The translations under genes were made by a program, and so were the position numbers. From Anas platyrhynchos (taxonomy: Eukaryota; Chordata; Aves; Anseriformes; Anatidae), in NCBI RefSeq assembly GCF_047663525.1, contig NC_092587.1:46832501-46896500 (forward strand): a stretch of DNA of 64,000 nucleotides, read 5' to 3'. The notes beneath the pieces are model-generated. The model was not told where the DNA came from and searched no databases. It saw only the letters and a program-made list of their open reading frames with translations. Shown here one piece after another: positions 22,801 to 34,650 of this stretch. Each line of letters opens with the position of its first letter. The stretch's first letter is position 1.

Positions 22801-24984
22801 CAGCAGAAGGTAGCATTTGTTCTGATAATAAAGCCTAAGCAGTATGAGGGAGCCACAAAGCTTCAGCTAAAAGGAGCCCATCTGTTGCCACTATTTTGGC
22901 ACTTCTGAAGCACACAGGGCAAGTCTGTTTCTTAAGAATCATCCAGATAGATGAGAAAATGTACCTCGTGCAGAGCATCTAAGCCCAGTTCCTAGGTTAA
23001 AGATCTACCTGGTACTCTCCTCCTAAAGCCCCACCTACCTAGCCACTTGCATGATGCTGAAAGGGATTTTGGTAATAGCTGCCACATGGCTGCACAGCAC
23101 ACAGGTCTCTGAGAGATTATGGGAAGGTGCAGCTGGAAGCATATGACACAAATTCTTTCTTCCATCAGCACTTATATAGATGAGGGTAACCAGTGTTCAT
23201 TACTAAAGTGCTTGTACTAATGAGCCAGCAAAATATACTGCAGAAACTAACTATTGCCAAGATGGCTTCAAATTAATTTCATCTTCAGGATGAAAGTGGA
23301 ATTATAAAGGAAGTTCTGCATAAAAGATCAAACAGCAACGCTGATACAACATTTATGCGTCCCTGTAAAAGCATTCCCTCTTCCATTCAATCATTACTAA
23401 TCGAAGGATGGATAAACTACATTCATGCCACCTAGACAGCCGTCAGGGATAAGAGGTAAGGAGAAAAAGTCGTACATGCAATAGGAAGGCAGACTTTTGT
23501 TAAAGATCCTGAAGAAATAATAGCAACCAAAAATACTTTCAAAATTATTGGCATTACAATTGAGAAAACGACTCCTGAAATGGGGGAAATTCAGCCAAAA
23601 AAAAAAAAAAAAAGCTTAGAAATAATCACAGTGACACATATCAAAGACTTTAGGTCCTGCTTCATATCTGTGGGAAGAAGGAAGGAGGTAAAATGGGAAA
23701 GTAAGAAAGAGAAACCAAAGAATTTGGGAAGATATCACAGGCAAGAAACCCTGTGGCAACGAAAGGGCAGGAGCCCAGGAACACAGGTGGATCACGTCTT
23801 CCAGCTCTACACGCATGCCTCCAACCCATAACTTTAATTCTTGGAGCCTTGACATGGACGGACAGGCCCTGGGCTTCATACCTGCTTTAAAGTCCTGCTG
23901 ATCTAAACCCACTTGAGGCCAATTTAATCAACGCTGTGCTTAAGCAGTGTCAGCATCTGGCAGGTTCAGTGCGAGGAGGCTCCAGTGCAGCCAAACCACA
24001 TGGGTTTTCAGCGCAGTCTAAGGAAAGAGACTGACATCATACACAGCTTAAAATAAGAAATATGGAGATTGATTTACATGCAGCTTGAAACACCAGCCCA
24101 GCAGGACTGAGGCTTTCTGTGGAAATGACATGGAGATAAAATATAGCTCTTTTTTACAGCTGCTGAAGACTACTTGTCTGCTGAACGTTTTTGGCCTCCA
24201 CACTGCAGAGGAATCGTAGATCCTTCCCAGCGTCTGAACTTCAGAGCCTATCACGTGTGCTTTCCCTCTGTAGCCCTGCCAGAAGGCTCTCGCTGCAGTT
24301 TGTTCTTTTAAACGTTTCCTCTTATATTTTAGCTTTCATTTACTACCCAATTAAACAGCAGCTTATCAAGATTCTTATCTCTGTAGTTTCCTTGGCAATC
24401 TAAGGTGCCCTTAGGTCCTACTTTGGGACACGTTACGATTCAGTAGGCAGGCAATATTGAGGAACATGTATTTGCTTACACATTTAAAATGGGGCAGAGG
24501 GGCACACAGGCACGCAGGCACTCACAGCAGCTCAGGCACAAAGCCTTGGTAAGAGAAAACACAGTTAAGCAGCTTTTCTAACTAAGGGTATAAAATCAGT
24601 GTGCATTTCAAGTAACTCCATGCAGTCTGCTTGGTAGAACAGAATTAATTTCTTTTGCCACTAGATAGCAGGAATTAAATCTTTGTCGATCTTCTGATTA
24701 ACTGGAAAGTCTGATTTGAGAAAAATAGTACTTCTTTGCTAGACAAGGCTTTCAATGTGATAGCTGGCAATATGCATGTACAGTATGGAGTTTGTGCATA
24801 TATTTATAAACACAACATACAAACCCCTGAAGTTGAGAAACAATCCATTAACGCTGCTAAATGAACATTCAAAATGGTAAATGGTTTGATTCAGAGATTT
24901 AGTAGCAATTGTGTTTTGAAAACGTATGTTTTGTGACAGTGGGAAAAGCTTAAGCACAACTGCCAGATCCACAAGCTTCTAGAG
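19812..24984. other. Intergenic region, no gene recognised
   Basis: Between the two convergent genes. Open frames up to 167 codons occur but lack splice context or protein-like composition. It contains a poly(A) run at 23597-23613 and short T runs. I see nothing else. Confidence 0.55.
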
Positions 24985-26314
24985 CTCTGGGCCTGGCAGC
25001 TGTGGATCCAAGGATCTGGCACTTGCAGGGCAAGCAGGCGATCAGGCCCAGTCAGCATGGGTTTATGGAAGGCAGATCCTGCATGACGAACCTGATCTCC
25101 TTCTATGAAAAAGTGACGCGCTGGGTGGATGAGGGAAAGGCTGTGGATGTGGTCTACCTTGACTTCAGCAAGGCTTTTGACACCGTCTCCCACAGCATTC
25201 TCCTCAAGAAACTGGCTGCTCTTGACTTGGACTGGCGCACGCTTCGTTGGGTTAGAAACTGGCTGGATAGCTGGGCCCAAAGAGTTGTGGTAAATGGAGT
25301 CAAGTCCAGTTGGAGGCCAGTCACTAGTGGTGTCCCCCAGGGCTCGGTGCTGGGGCTGGTCCTCTTTAATATCTTCATCAATGATCTGGACAAGGGCATT
25401 GAGTGCACCCTCAGTAAGTTTGCAGATGACACCAAGCTAGGTGCGTGTGTCGATCTGCTTGAGGGTAGGAAAGCTCTGCAGGAGGATCTGGATAGGCTAC
25501 AACGATGGGCTGAGGCCAACTGCATGAAGTTCAACAAGGCCAAGTGCCGGGTCCTGCACCTGGGGCGCAATAACCCCAAGCAGAGCTACAGGCTGGGAGA
25601 TGAGTGGCTGGAGAGCTGCCAGGCAGAGAAGGACCTGGGAGTGATGGTGGACAGTCGGCTGAATATGAGCCAGCAGTGTGCTCAGGTGGCCAAGAAGGCC
25701 AACGGCATCCTGGCTTGTATCAGAAACAGTGTGACCAGCAGGGCTAGGGAGGTGATCGTCCCCCTGTATTCGGCTCTGGTGAGGCTGCACCTCGAGTACT
25801 GTGTTCAGTTTTGGGGCCCTCGCTACAAGAAGGACATGGAGGTGCTTGAGCGGGTCCAGAGAAGGGCGACGAAGCTGGTGAGGGGCCTGGAGAACAAGTC
25901 CTACGAGGAGCGGCTGAAGGAGCTGGGCTTGTTCAGCCTGGAGAAGAGGAGGCTCAGGGGCGACCTTATCGCTCTCTACAGATACCTTAAAGGAGGCTGT
26001 AGTGAGGTGGGGGTTGGCCTGTTCTCCCACCTGCCTGGTGACAGGATGAGGGGGAATGGGCTAAAGTTGCGCCAGGGGAGTTTTAGGTTAGATGTTAGGA
26101 AGAATTTCTTTACCAAAAGGGTTGTGAGGCACTGGAACAGGCTGCCCAGGGAGGTGGTGGAGTCACCATCCCTGGAAGTCTTTAAAAGACGTTTAGATGT
26201 AGAGCTTAGGGATATGGTTTAGTGGGGACTGTTAGCGTTAGGTCAGAGGTTGGACTCGATGATCTTGAGGTCTCTTCCAACCTAGAAATTCTGTGATCTG
26301 TGATTCTGTGATTC
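24985..26314 (+). mobile_element. CR1 LINE, 5'-truncated, with open reverse-transcriptase frame
   Basis: A non-LTR retrotransposon copy in plus orientation. The 406-codon frame at 25002-26222 covers the central and C-terminal reverse transcriptase: HGFMEGRSC (residues 20-27), YLDFSKAFD (motif A, about 52-60), PQGSVLG (112-118) and the catalytic FADDTKL (140-146). The usual CR1 C-terminal stretch follows, to RDMV and a stop. The endonuclease domain and any ORF1 are missing through 5' truncation. After the stop comes the short UTR and an ATTCTGTG-type tail at 26288-26314. An uninterrupted frame suggests a fairly recent insertion. The 5' edge is approximate and it cannot move by itself. Confidence 0.95.
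25002..26222 (+). CDS. CR1 reverse transcriptase, C-terminal part (transposon-encoded)
   Basis: A 406-codon open frame without frameshift. It retains the two catalytic aspartates of FADD and the motif A aspartate, so the polymerase core is partly intact, but the fingers and endonuclease are absent. The ATG used here is only the first in frame; the real protein started upstream in the full-length element. Its composition is GC-rich compared with the surrounding AT-rich DNA, as expected for an inserted LINE. Confidence 0.9.
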   Translation: MDPRIWHLQGKQAIRPSQHGFMEGRSCMTNLISFYEKVTRWVDEGKAVDVVYLDFSKAFDTVSHSILLKKLAALDLDWRTLRWVRNWLDSWAQRVVVNGVKSSWRPVTSGVPQGSVLGLVLFNIFINDLDKGIECTLSKFADDTKLGACVDLLEGRKALQEDLDRLQRWAEANCMKFNKAKCRVLHLGRNNPKQSYRLGDEWLESCQAEKDLGVMVDSRLNMSQQCAQVAKKANGILACIRNSVTSRAREVIVPLYSALVRLHLEYCVQFWGPRYKKDMEVLERVQRRATKLVRGLENKSYEERLKELGLFSLEKRRLRGDLIALYRYLKGGCSEVGVGLFSHLPGDRMRGNGLKLRQGSFRLDVRKNFFTKRVVRHWNRLPREVVESPSLEVFKRRLDVELRDMV

Positions 26315-26559
26315 AACTTGGGCACATTGGTGCAGTGGCTACAAAGCAGGTTTTCAGCCCCTCCTGCAGTAAGAAGCACGCTTATTTAGGGGAACTCAGA
26401 CTCAGCCTTAACTGTGCCACCTTCCTGTTGGAAGGAACAAGCGAACCTCAAGTAATGAACACACATTTAAGGATCAGGCTTGCTGGTAGCTGTTACCACC
26501 TTATGATCACTGAGGAGTGCTCCCTGGAAGTGAATGCTCTGAAGGAATAGGAAGAAAGG

Positions 26560-27060
26560 AATAGGAGAGCCAGGCTGAAATGCAGGTGAAGCTCCCTGGA
26601 AGGGAAGTCAGGACAGACAAGTTACCAGCCTCAAGAATGCTGTTCATGAGCTTATGGCTAGGAACGCACAGCACTGCCACTGTGGGGTTCCTTCCAGCTT
26701 GCCATTTCAGCAGGCTTAGGCAGTGGGTTCAGAAACAAAGGCAGAAAGCGGCCAAGTTCCTGCAGAGCTGGTAGCAGGATGCTGGAGGGGAGCTGAAACT
26801 GCTAAGAGGGAAGAGAGACTGCTGGAGGAAAGCAAAGACCTAGCTAAAACCGGAGCTGTGAGAGATGTCCGCAGGGTCATCGGCCCCAGCTCAGCCCCCA
26901 GAGCAGCTGTCTCAGAACAACTCTTGCCAGAGGCGGTCAAACCAGAGGAGTTTCTCCGGCCCTTGCCGGCCCAGGCCCCAATTTGTGGTGCGGTGACTAA
27001 TTCTCGTGCTTCTGTCAGGAATGTGTGACCTGGTGCGTTACAGGATCGCAACCTGGGTGA
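26560..27060. other. GC-richer patch downstream of the CR1, origin unclear
   Basis: Base composition rises and CpGs appear (around 26930-27020) compared with its flanks. Overlapping open frames occur on both strands without splice context. It may be an old LTR or other repeat, or a small regulatory patch. No terminal repeats or primer site could be identified. Confidence 0.3.
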
Positions 27061-30000
27061 GAAACTGGAAGAAACAAACCAAACCAAAACACCACTGGTT
27101 TGTGTGGCCTATGAAGAAAGCTGAGAAGGAAAAAAATGACTGGAATTGCAAGACATGGGAGCTGCAATAGAGCAAGACAGAGACAAGAAGGCCAAAATGT
27201 TTTTGAGCCTTCCTGCTCCTGTACAGGTTTCACTGACTCAGTGCTGTTCTGTGGTGTCTGCAGATGCCTACAGCCTTCGCAGACCTGAGCACACAGGTAT
27301 AGGCAGGCTGTGAACACTCACATCGGATACTAAAAGCCTCGAGCACAGTTTCATACCGAGCTGCACAGCACGAACTTGTTTGCATTTGGCCACCTGTGGC
27401 TTTGGATGAAAGATCCTGAGGACAACTCACAGACTTCTGGCTTTTATCCCATATGACATGTAAAGCCTTTTATTATTTTTTTTTTTTTGGAAACACACAT
27501 CAAACATCATAAGCAGCCCTCATTTATAGTGCTTCTATTGGGGTCAAAACACATAACTGCTAGTAATGACTACTGCAGAATGATACTAAGTGCTGACTTT
27601 TTGATTTATCTAGGAATGGACCTCTTTTCAATAGCACAAACTAATGGAAAGTGTTGGTCAATCTCCACTTGGAAATTCAAGATTATTTTCATTTTTCATC
27701 CATGCAGCTGAAGGAGGTCAGGAAGCAGTCTTTAAATATTAAGATTTGTGCACAGGTTGAGCCAACTAACGACAGTTATTTTGGGACTTTGTACTAAAAT
27801 TGCAATTATTTCTACAACACAGCCTGGTGTTTTTCAGCAAGACAGAATTACTTACAAGAGCCAATGCACACTGAAAACGTGTATTACTATACATTATTAC
27901 TTCTGTTTTGATTGTAGTACTACCCATTATGGTGTCCATCTTCTGTCCTAGTTCTCAGCTGGGAAGCCAGTATGCATTTCTAGCTCTAGTCATTCTGATG
28001 CTGAAGGTGCAGAAGAATCAAGCTGTGTTACAAAAACACCACAGAAATTTGGTGTATTTTAAAATCTGCAACTTTTATGAATGGCGGTACAGGGAAAGGA
28101 CTGTGGGTGACTTTTTCACCAGAAAGGTGAAAATAGTAAGCAAAAATCAAGGAAAAGATATGGGTGATAGTTTTAATTTTACTGGCAGTATAACAAACAG
28201 TCCTTAGAGGCTGTATGGGGTATGACACAACAGGTCTTGGGTAGCCTACATCCGAAGAACAAAGTAAAAAGGAGTTGTCAAAATGAGTGAGGGAATTAAT
28301 GAGTGGCATCATTCTCAATCAACAGAAAACACAGAGATGAAGCGACATATGGAGTTGACTTTATCCCACTTCAGTATAGACACTAATGATGTAATTCTGA
28401 GAGTGTAAACATTGATTCGAACTGATTTAAGTTCAAGCTATGGCATTCCTCCTCATCGTCAAGGCGTGCATTCCCTCCTACTGCCCTGAGATGCTACCAG
28501 TGATCTTTCCACAACACAATCAATCAGTTGAGGGAGCCAGCCCAGCTGAAAGTTAAAGCAGTGGCACATTTTCAGCCAGATCGGGGTCCTAAATCACTGA
28601 GTGGTTGCAAAAGCCAGCCTGAAGGAGGCACAGAGGTCACAGGCATGGCAGGACCACGGCAGCCTGGACCAAGATTGGTTTAAACTGCTACAGAACTGTA
28701 CATCCATCCCCTAAAGCAGACTGTCTGTGAGGCCTGTAAGATAGAAGTCTAAGCACATATAAAAGTCAAAATATGCTCATGTGAAAGTATTAAAGTTTTG
28801 GTCCTATTCAACCCATTTAAAATAAGCCACTTTGTAACTGAGAAACAAACTTTTTTTTTTTTTTCCCTACTAAATAATCACTTCTTTGTAATCCTGTGGT
28901 AATTTCAGAAAGCGTAAAATGGGCTAAGAGAGCATTCAGGCTGTTGGATCTAATTTTATTCTGACAAACCTGTCAAAAACTTTAAGAGATGGCAGTGTGA
29001 CAGGTAGGCAGGCTACCTAAAACAGTTACATACTGAGCATCTGTAGCTCAAACTGTACTGCTTTAACTGTTTACTAAAACTTTTTTTTTACCCCTACCTA
29101 TGGCCATCTGATTACCATACACATTTCCAAGACGAAATGAAATGTATTTTTTGGCATTTAAAAATCAAGGTGATGAAATAAAAGCATACAGATGAATGAA
29201 TTAAATATCAGGAGAATACAAATAAAGCAAACCTCAAAGCACTTTCAAAATGAGCCACAGAAGCCTTCAGTTTGACCTCTGATATCCACATATCCGCTGC
29301 CATGTTTCCTGTGTGATAATCTATTTTGTGACACATGCTTATGCATCAGAGGTCAGAACAGCTACGAAAAGTCAAACTGAGATTTAAAGAAGTGATGTTT
29401 GGCATCTTTAGTTTGTGTTAGACCAGGTGGAAGCTGTTGAAAGATCATTTTGATTTAACAACTTCTTTTGTAAGCAAAGGAAAACATTGTGGAACCAAGT
29501 TCTGGTGACGGTGAATAAATACTTCTCCTCCATCAGACCAAACATTTTCATTTGTCATCGTAGTAGCTAGGGGTAAAAGATTTGAAGAGGTTTTGTTCCT
29601 AGATGGACTCAGAAATAGTTTAACTGTTGATTTATGGGGGTTGATTATTGCTGACGTTACAGCTGGAGTACTGCAGCACACTTTGGGCACTATACTTCAG
29701 AACACTGGATGTATTTCTAAGGAAAGCAGCTAAAACGTGGTAAACATGACCTCTGTGGATGAGCTGACAGAAGTGGGGGCTTGCTCAGTTAAAAAAAAAA
29801 AAAAAAAAAAGAAAAAAGAAAGAAAGGAAGGAAGGAAGAAAGAAACAATATTGACAAATCTGGTTTGTAAAAGACTGTAACAAAGGTGAGCACATACTGG
29901 CTTTGGAACTACTAGCAGTCAACCAAACATGAGACTGAACAAATCTGTGGAAGAAGATTCCATCACGTTAAGCTGACAGCTGGCTCGAGGAGTCCCTGAG

Positions 30001-33000
30001 ACACGAATTGTTGCAAATTAGCTCATCATTACATGAGCTCCTTTCTCCTGCTCTTCCCTCAGCAACTATTAGCCCATGTCACAGACAAGATCCCAGAATA
30101 GCCCAACCCTTTACTGACCAAGTGCCTTTCTCACACTGTCCTCTTTGTCAGATGACGGGCTACACAGAGAAGTGTTAATTCTAAATAGTACTTAACCATG
30201 GGAACAAGCCACTTGCAGAGCAACAGCAGCCCTTCACCAAACAATTTAAAAGAAGACAGACAGTTTAGTATGCTTGAGCCTTTGTTTCTCTTTAAAGAAA
30301 ATAAAAGAAAAAAAAAGGTAGACAACCATATTACAAAATTCAATATAGGCTAACAATTCTACATACTCCATCATTTTTATTTTATTTTTTTTAAACTGGT
30401 AAAGAGATTAGTAAGACAATTGCAAATTCTGCTGTCCAGATGCACATAAAATTTCAATGCTGTAAACAACCAGCCTGGTCACACAAATGTGCACAGGGCA
30501 AAGTCTGAAACCTCAGTAAAACTGTCTGCTCTACCAAATTTCATCCTGTATTTTTATAATAAACTGCAAGAGTTGGTGATCTCTAGTAATCTTCTGTCAG
30601 GAGTCAGCATCCTCATGACTGAAACCAATAGCCGAAGCCCTCATGTTTGCTGATCCTACTTACGACTGACACGGGCACATTCGACTCTATTTGAAAGATT
30701 CTGTGTTGCCTGTAATATCCAACATATGCTTCCATTACACCAGTGCTACATTTCCGTCATGAAGACATACACTAAGAAAAGGAACAATTAATGGCTTTGC
30801 ATCATAGATCTTTGTCCTCGTTTAAGCCTAGCTATAGCTGTAGCTGTAAAACCACGCAACATAGAAAACGTAGTGCTGGATTGCAATCCAACTGAAGAAG
30901 CAAATACTGTCTTTGGAGTGCCTTCCAGGTACATGGGAGAAAAATAAATTATTTAACCCTAAATAATTACTTTTTTCTTTACAACTTCACAGAGCTGCTC
31001 ATCAGAAACGGAATATGCAGTTCTTGTTAGAACGTGATGATTGAAGGAAGACATGCTTCATGTGTTGTAGACTGTTAGCCAAATTCTTACACAGGGAGAA
31101 TATTAAATAAATTAAAATAAACGACCCAATAGCAGTTATATATAGATGTGATGGAGGGAGAGAAAGCAAGTGAACCCAGATGTTCAAATATACAACTTTT
31201 AAGACTGCATTAAGTAAGACCATGCAAATCAGTTAAATTGCTTGTACAAAATCTCTCTGTTCAAGTAGAATCAGAATTTGCTCCAAAAAGTCATACTTTG
31301 ATCATAGCCATCTCTAACGTCAAGGCTGTAATTTTACAGTACGTTGTCATTGCCAATAATGTAAATGTGAGCAATCCTGAGCCTCATGTCAGCAGCACAG
31401 AATGTGCTGATACAGCTGTTTGGAGGTAAATGCTGTAAATTGCATCATTAAAATAAACAAGGTGAAAAATAAGCCCTAAAAATTTTTTTTTTTTGACCAA
31501 GCGGACTCAGTGGGCTGATTAATAACATGGCCACAAAAACTTTTGCTGACCCAGCTGATGGATGAAGGCAAACAACGAATGGTGGATGGGGCTTCTTAGA
31601 CCAGTTTCATCACTGAGACCAGCATATTATAAAAATAGGTCCCATGTGAGCTGCCAAGGTCTTTTTTTTCCAGGTCTTTTGCTAAGGACTGAAGCAAATG
31701 AATAAAGAGCTAGTGACTCTTACAGAAGTTAAATCTATAACCTATTTTAGTAGCAGTGCAAAACATTCATGCAACTGCTGCTATTATCCAAAACTGTGAA
31801 GCAAGATAACTCATATCCTAAACCTGATGATGTTCCCAAGTTGGTATCATAGCCAACTACAGTGTGAACTAAGATTTGGTTCCTTTTGGGAAAGTTTAGG
31901 TGAAAGAAGTATCAGTTTGGGGATACACAATATCAAATCATGGGATGTCCGTGCCTGAGCTTGTGGAAAAATGCTAATGGACCAAACAGGCAGCCAGAAC
32001 AATTACCTAGGAACAAAAAATATCTGGGCACTTAGTGAAGAATCAAGGATCTCAAGTCAAGGATGAGGAAGACTTATTTTTCAGAAGCACAGGCAATGCT
32101 TCAAACACTGCTTAACCAAAGCAGTTGTTTGAGTTTTAATTGCTTACCACAGAGAAAATAAAAAATGGTTTTCATCATCTTATCCTAACCTTTATGGATC
32201 TAGAGAAGAGTATATCCTACAACTAAAAGGAGCCTTAGCTTCTCAAAATACTATGAGAAGAATATTCCCTGCCCCCCTCTCCCCAGACACCATCCATTTA
32301 GCTTCCAGTCACTTACACGTAATTAAGGGCACAAATACGGTGTTACTGGTTAATGAAGGGTGTCAGAATATTCTCTTACCCAAACCTGTCTGTCAGGGGA
32401 AAGACAGGCATTATATTGTGAAAGAACAGCATAAATCACATACAATCTTCTCTATAAATTGATATTTGCCTATTTAGGGTTTGTGAAAAAAATATACTGA
32501 GCATTCACACAGAATCATTGAGAGAAGAGAGGTTGAAAGAAAGCACACATTTCCTGACATATGGTCAAGAGTCCCACCCTACCCTGCTGACCTTCGTTAG
32601 CTTCCCCACATCCCAAGACAGCATCCTAGTAAAGATATTGCTCTGAACCACTTGCTTCTCCACACCCTGTATTCTATAAAATCAGCAAGCTCAAAGAGGC
32701 AATAAATACCCTAAGTAACTGATGAGGCATTTTGTTACTGGAAGTTTATCCAGGTCCATGTACATAGAGGTCCATACAAACAGGCTGTTCTCTCACCAAC
32801 AGAGGCATGAGACCTTTGTGTCCCTTTGTGTCTGAGGGCAAAAGGAAGAGAAGGCAGTAAAACCATTCCCTCTGTGAGGTGACCATCTGCCATATCCGTT
32901 TGCTGCTCCTCGTAAAACCACCTCAAAGAAAAAACTACTCACATAACCTCGTATCAAACATCCAAACTTAGGTGTCCACCAAGTTACAAGACCTTTCCAA

Positions 33001-33397
33001 GTTACCTTAGAAAAGTCTTGTTCTCTCATGGATCTTAATCACACAGGTTGTGTGACCCTTGTGATCTAAGGAAAAATGGAAGAACATTAGGGAAGAGCAA
33101 ATATACTATTAAAATACCATAGATGTTGTCAGCTTTGCTTTAAGAAAATTACTTCAAGACATAAACAAAAATGTGCAAGCAATCATTATATCAAAATCAA
33201 ACGTTATATTAAGGTTCAATTTATAAAAGGTTAACAAATAATTAATAGCTGTTTTAATAAATTGCTATTTAATTCTCATCTATTATAAATCCAACAGATA
33301 GCTTCTACCTCTTTATAGTACTTTCTACTGATACGCTTAAAACCCTCCCTAACATGTACTACACCTTTCTAACATGAATTACAACATTTAGGAGTCA
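27061..33397. other. Intergenic region, no gene recognised
   Basis: AT-rich, with homopolymer and purine-rich tracts (28852-28864 T, 29791-29845 A then GAAA/GGAA). No exon-like frame with matching splice sites was found. Confidence 0.5.
29791..29845. repeat. Poly(A) followed by GAAA/GGAA purine tract
   Basis: Twenty A residues lead into GAAAAAAGAAAG and several GGAA units. It is an all-purine tract on the plus strand. No retrocopy body is recognisable upstream. Confidence 0.92.
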
Positions 33398-34054
33398 TTT
33401 ATTAACCCTTCATAAAATTCTCTATAAACCTTAATATGAAGCGTGACCAACTTTATACTATTTCAGCCCCATGCCCCAGAACACATAAAATACTAGTTCT
33501 TCCAAGTTTTTTCTTTAAACTCTAGATTTTAGTTGGGAGCTTCACTACCCATAGAATCACAAATGCCTGTGGTGGCTTAACCAACTCGCTGCAGACATGA
33601 AAATTGGTAGAAGATGATCACAGGGAACAGTTCAGGTTCTTCCTTTTTTGTTGGAACTAACATACGCTACCATGACAACTATACCAGAAAGCAAAAGACG
33701 GAGTCTGTTGTAATTCAATACATTGTTTTTCATTCTTTTTAGAAAAACAACAACAGCACATTATGATACAAATAAATAAAACAGAAAACACTAAGGTAAA
33801 TTCCAAAACTCACCACTAAGATCTTAAAAAGGCAGCAGCCAACTGTTTGGTGGATGCAGCCTAAATTTGTCTTACCTGCAAATTTTCAATATTCTTAGAA
33901 GTCCCATTTAGTGTATCAGACTTAGGGAACAAAACATACCACATTTAGGTCTCCAATTGTTTTTTCCACCCAGTAATTTTATCTTTAAACCCCCACCTTA
34001 TATTTTTTTTCTACCAAATTGCCTGCTGTTGGTTTAACAAAGTTCAGCTCAGAC
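33398..34054 (-). promoter_or_regulatory. Probable VEZT 3' UTR with AATAAA signal
   Basis: Downstream of the VEZT stop on the minus strand, AATAAA occurs at 33403-33398 (TTTATT on plus), giving a minimum 3' UTR of about 650 bases. Longer UTRs using more distant signals are possible. Confidence 0.35.
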
Positions 34055-34650
34055 TTATACATTTCCTTCACTTTCAGAGCCTCTACCTTCATTCTCACAA
34101 TCTTCCACAAGGCCTTCATGCTCTTGCCTCTTCTCTTCCTCCTTTTCCTCCTCTTCCTCCTCCTCCTCCTCCTCATCATCTCCAAAAGTCTGTTCTTGCA
34201 TTGTAGTAAAAGTGAAAGACCTGGCAGCAACTTGTGCAGCCAGACCAGATGTGAAGTTAAAATCTGTTGATATGTGGAGCTGAGCCAGCCTATGCTTTAT
34301 TTTTGAATGCAATGCATCCTTAGAAGGAGGCTGTGAAACCTCTATTACATCCGTATCGCTTGGCTTGAGATCTTCAACTTCCCCTTCATACTGATAACAC
34401 ATTCTTTCTTCAGCCCCTGTAGAAATACCGTCTTCAGTAGTACTGTCTTTGTTTTTCTCCATCTCAGGATCTTCATACAAATATTCTGTCCTGCTTTTAT
34501 CAGCAGCATTCACTTTTGGATTAGAGTCTATTTCTTCAGATTTATCACAACTTTGGCTGCAGTTCTGCTTTTCTGTATCTGAATTCATGTGTGATTCCAA
34601 ATTACTTAGTAGCTTCAGCGATTCTACAGGAGACAAGGGTTTCACTGCAG
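34055..34650 (-). CDS. VEZT: VEZT last exon (C-terminal tail)
   Basis: It codes the Ser/Glu-rich tail, including [32 protein letters not shown] and an uninterrupted acidic run of two Asp and eleven Glu. It ends in TAA at 34057-34055. Two AG acceptors six bases apart (exon starting at 34650 or 34644) are both in frame. I take the upstream one, which gives [11 protein letters not shown]. Confidence 0.95.

Noticed and set aside
25154-26030. Long minus-strand frames across the CR1
   Set aside because: They are antisense shadows of the GC-rich reverse-transcriptase frame.
26723-27087. Opposed frames of 101 and 123 codons after the CR1
   Set aside because: They have no splice sites, no recognisable domain and biased composition. 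They are explained by local GC richness.
29791-29845. Poly(A) tract as the tail of a processed pseudogene
   Set aside because: No recognisable gene body or flanking duplication precedes it.
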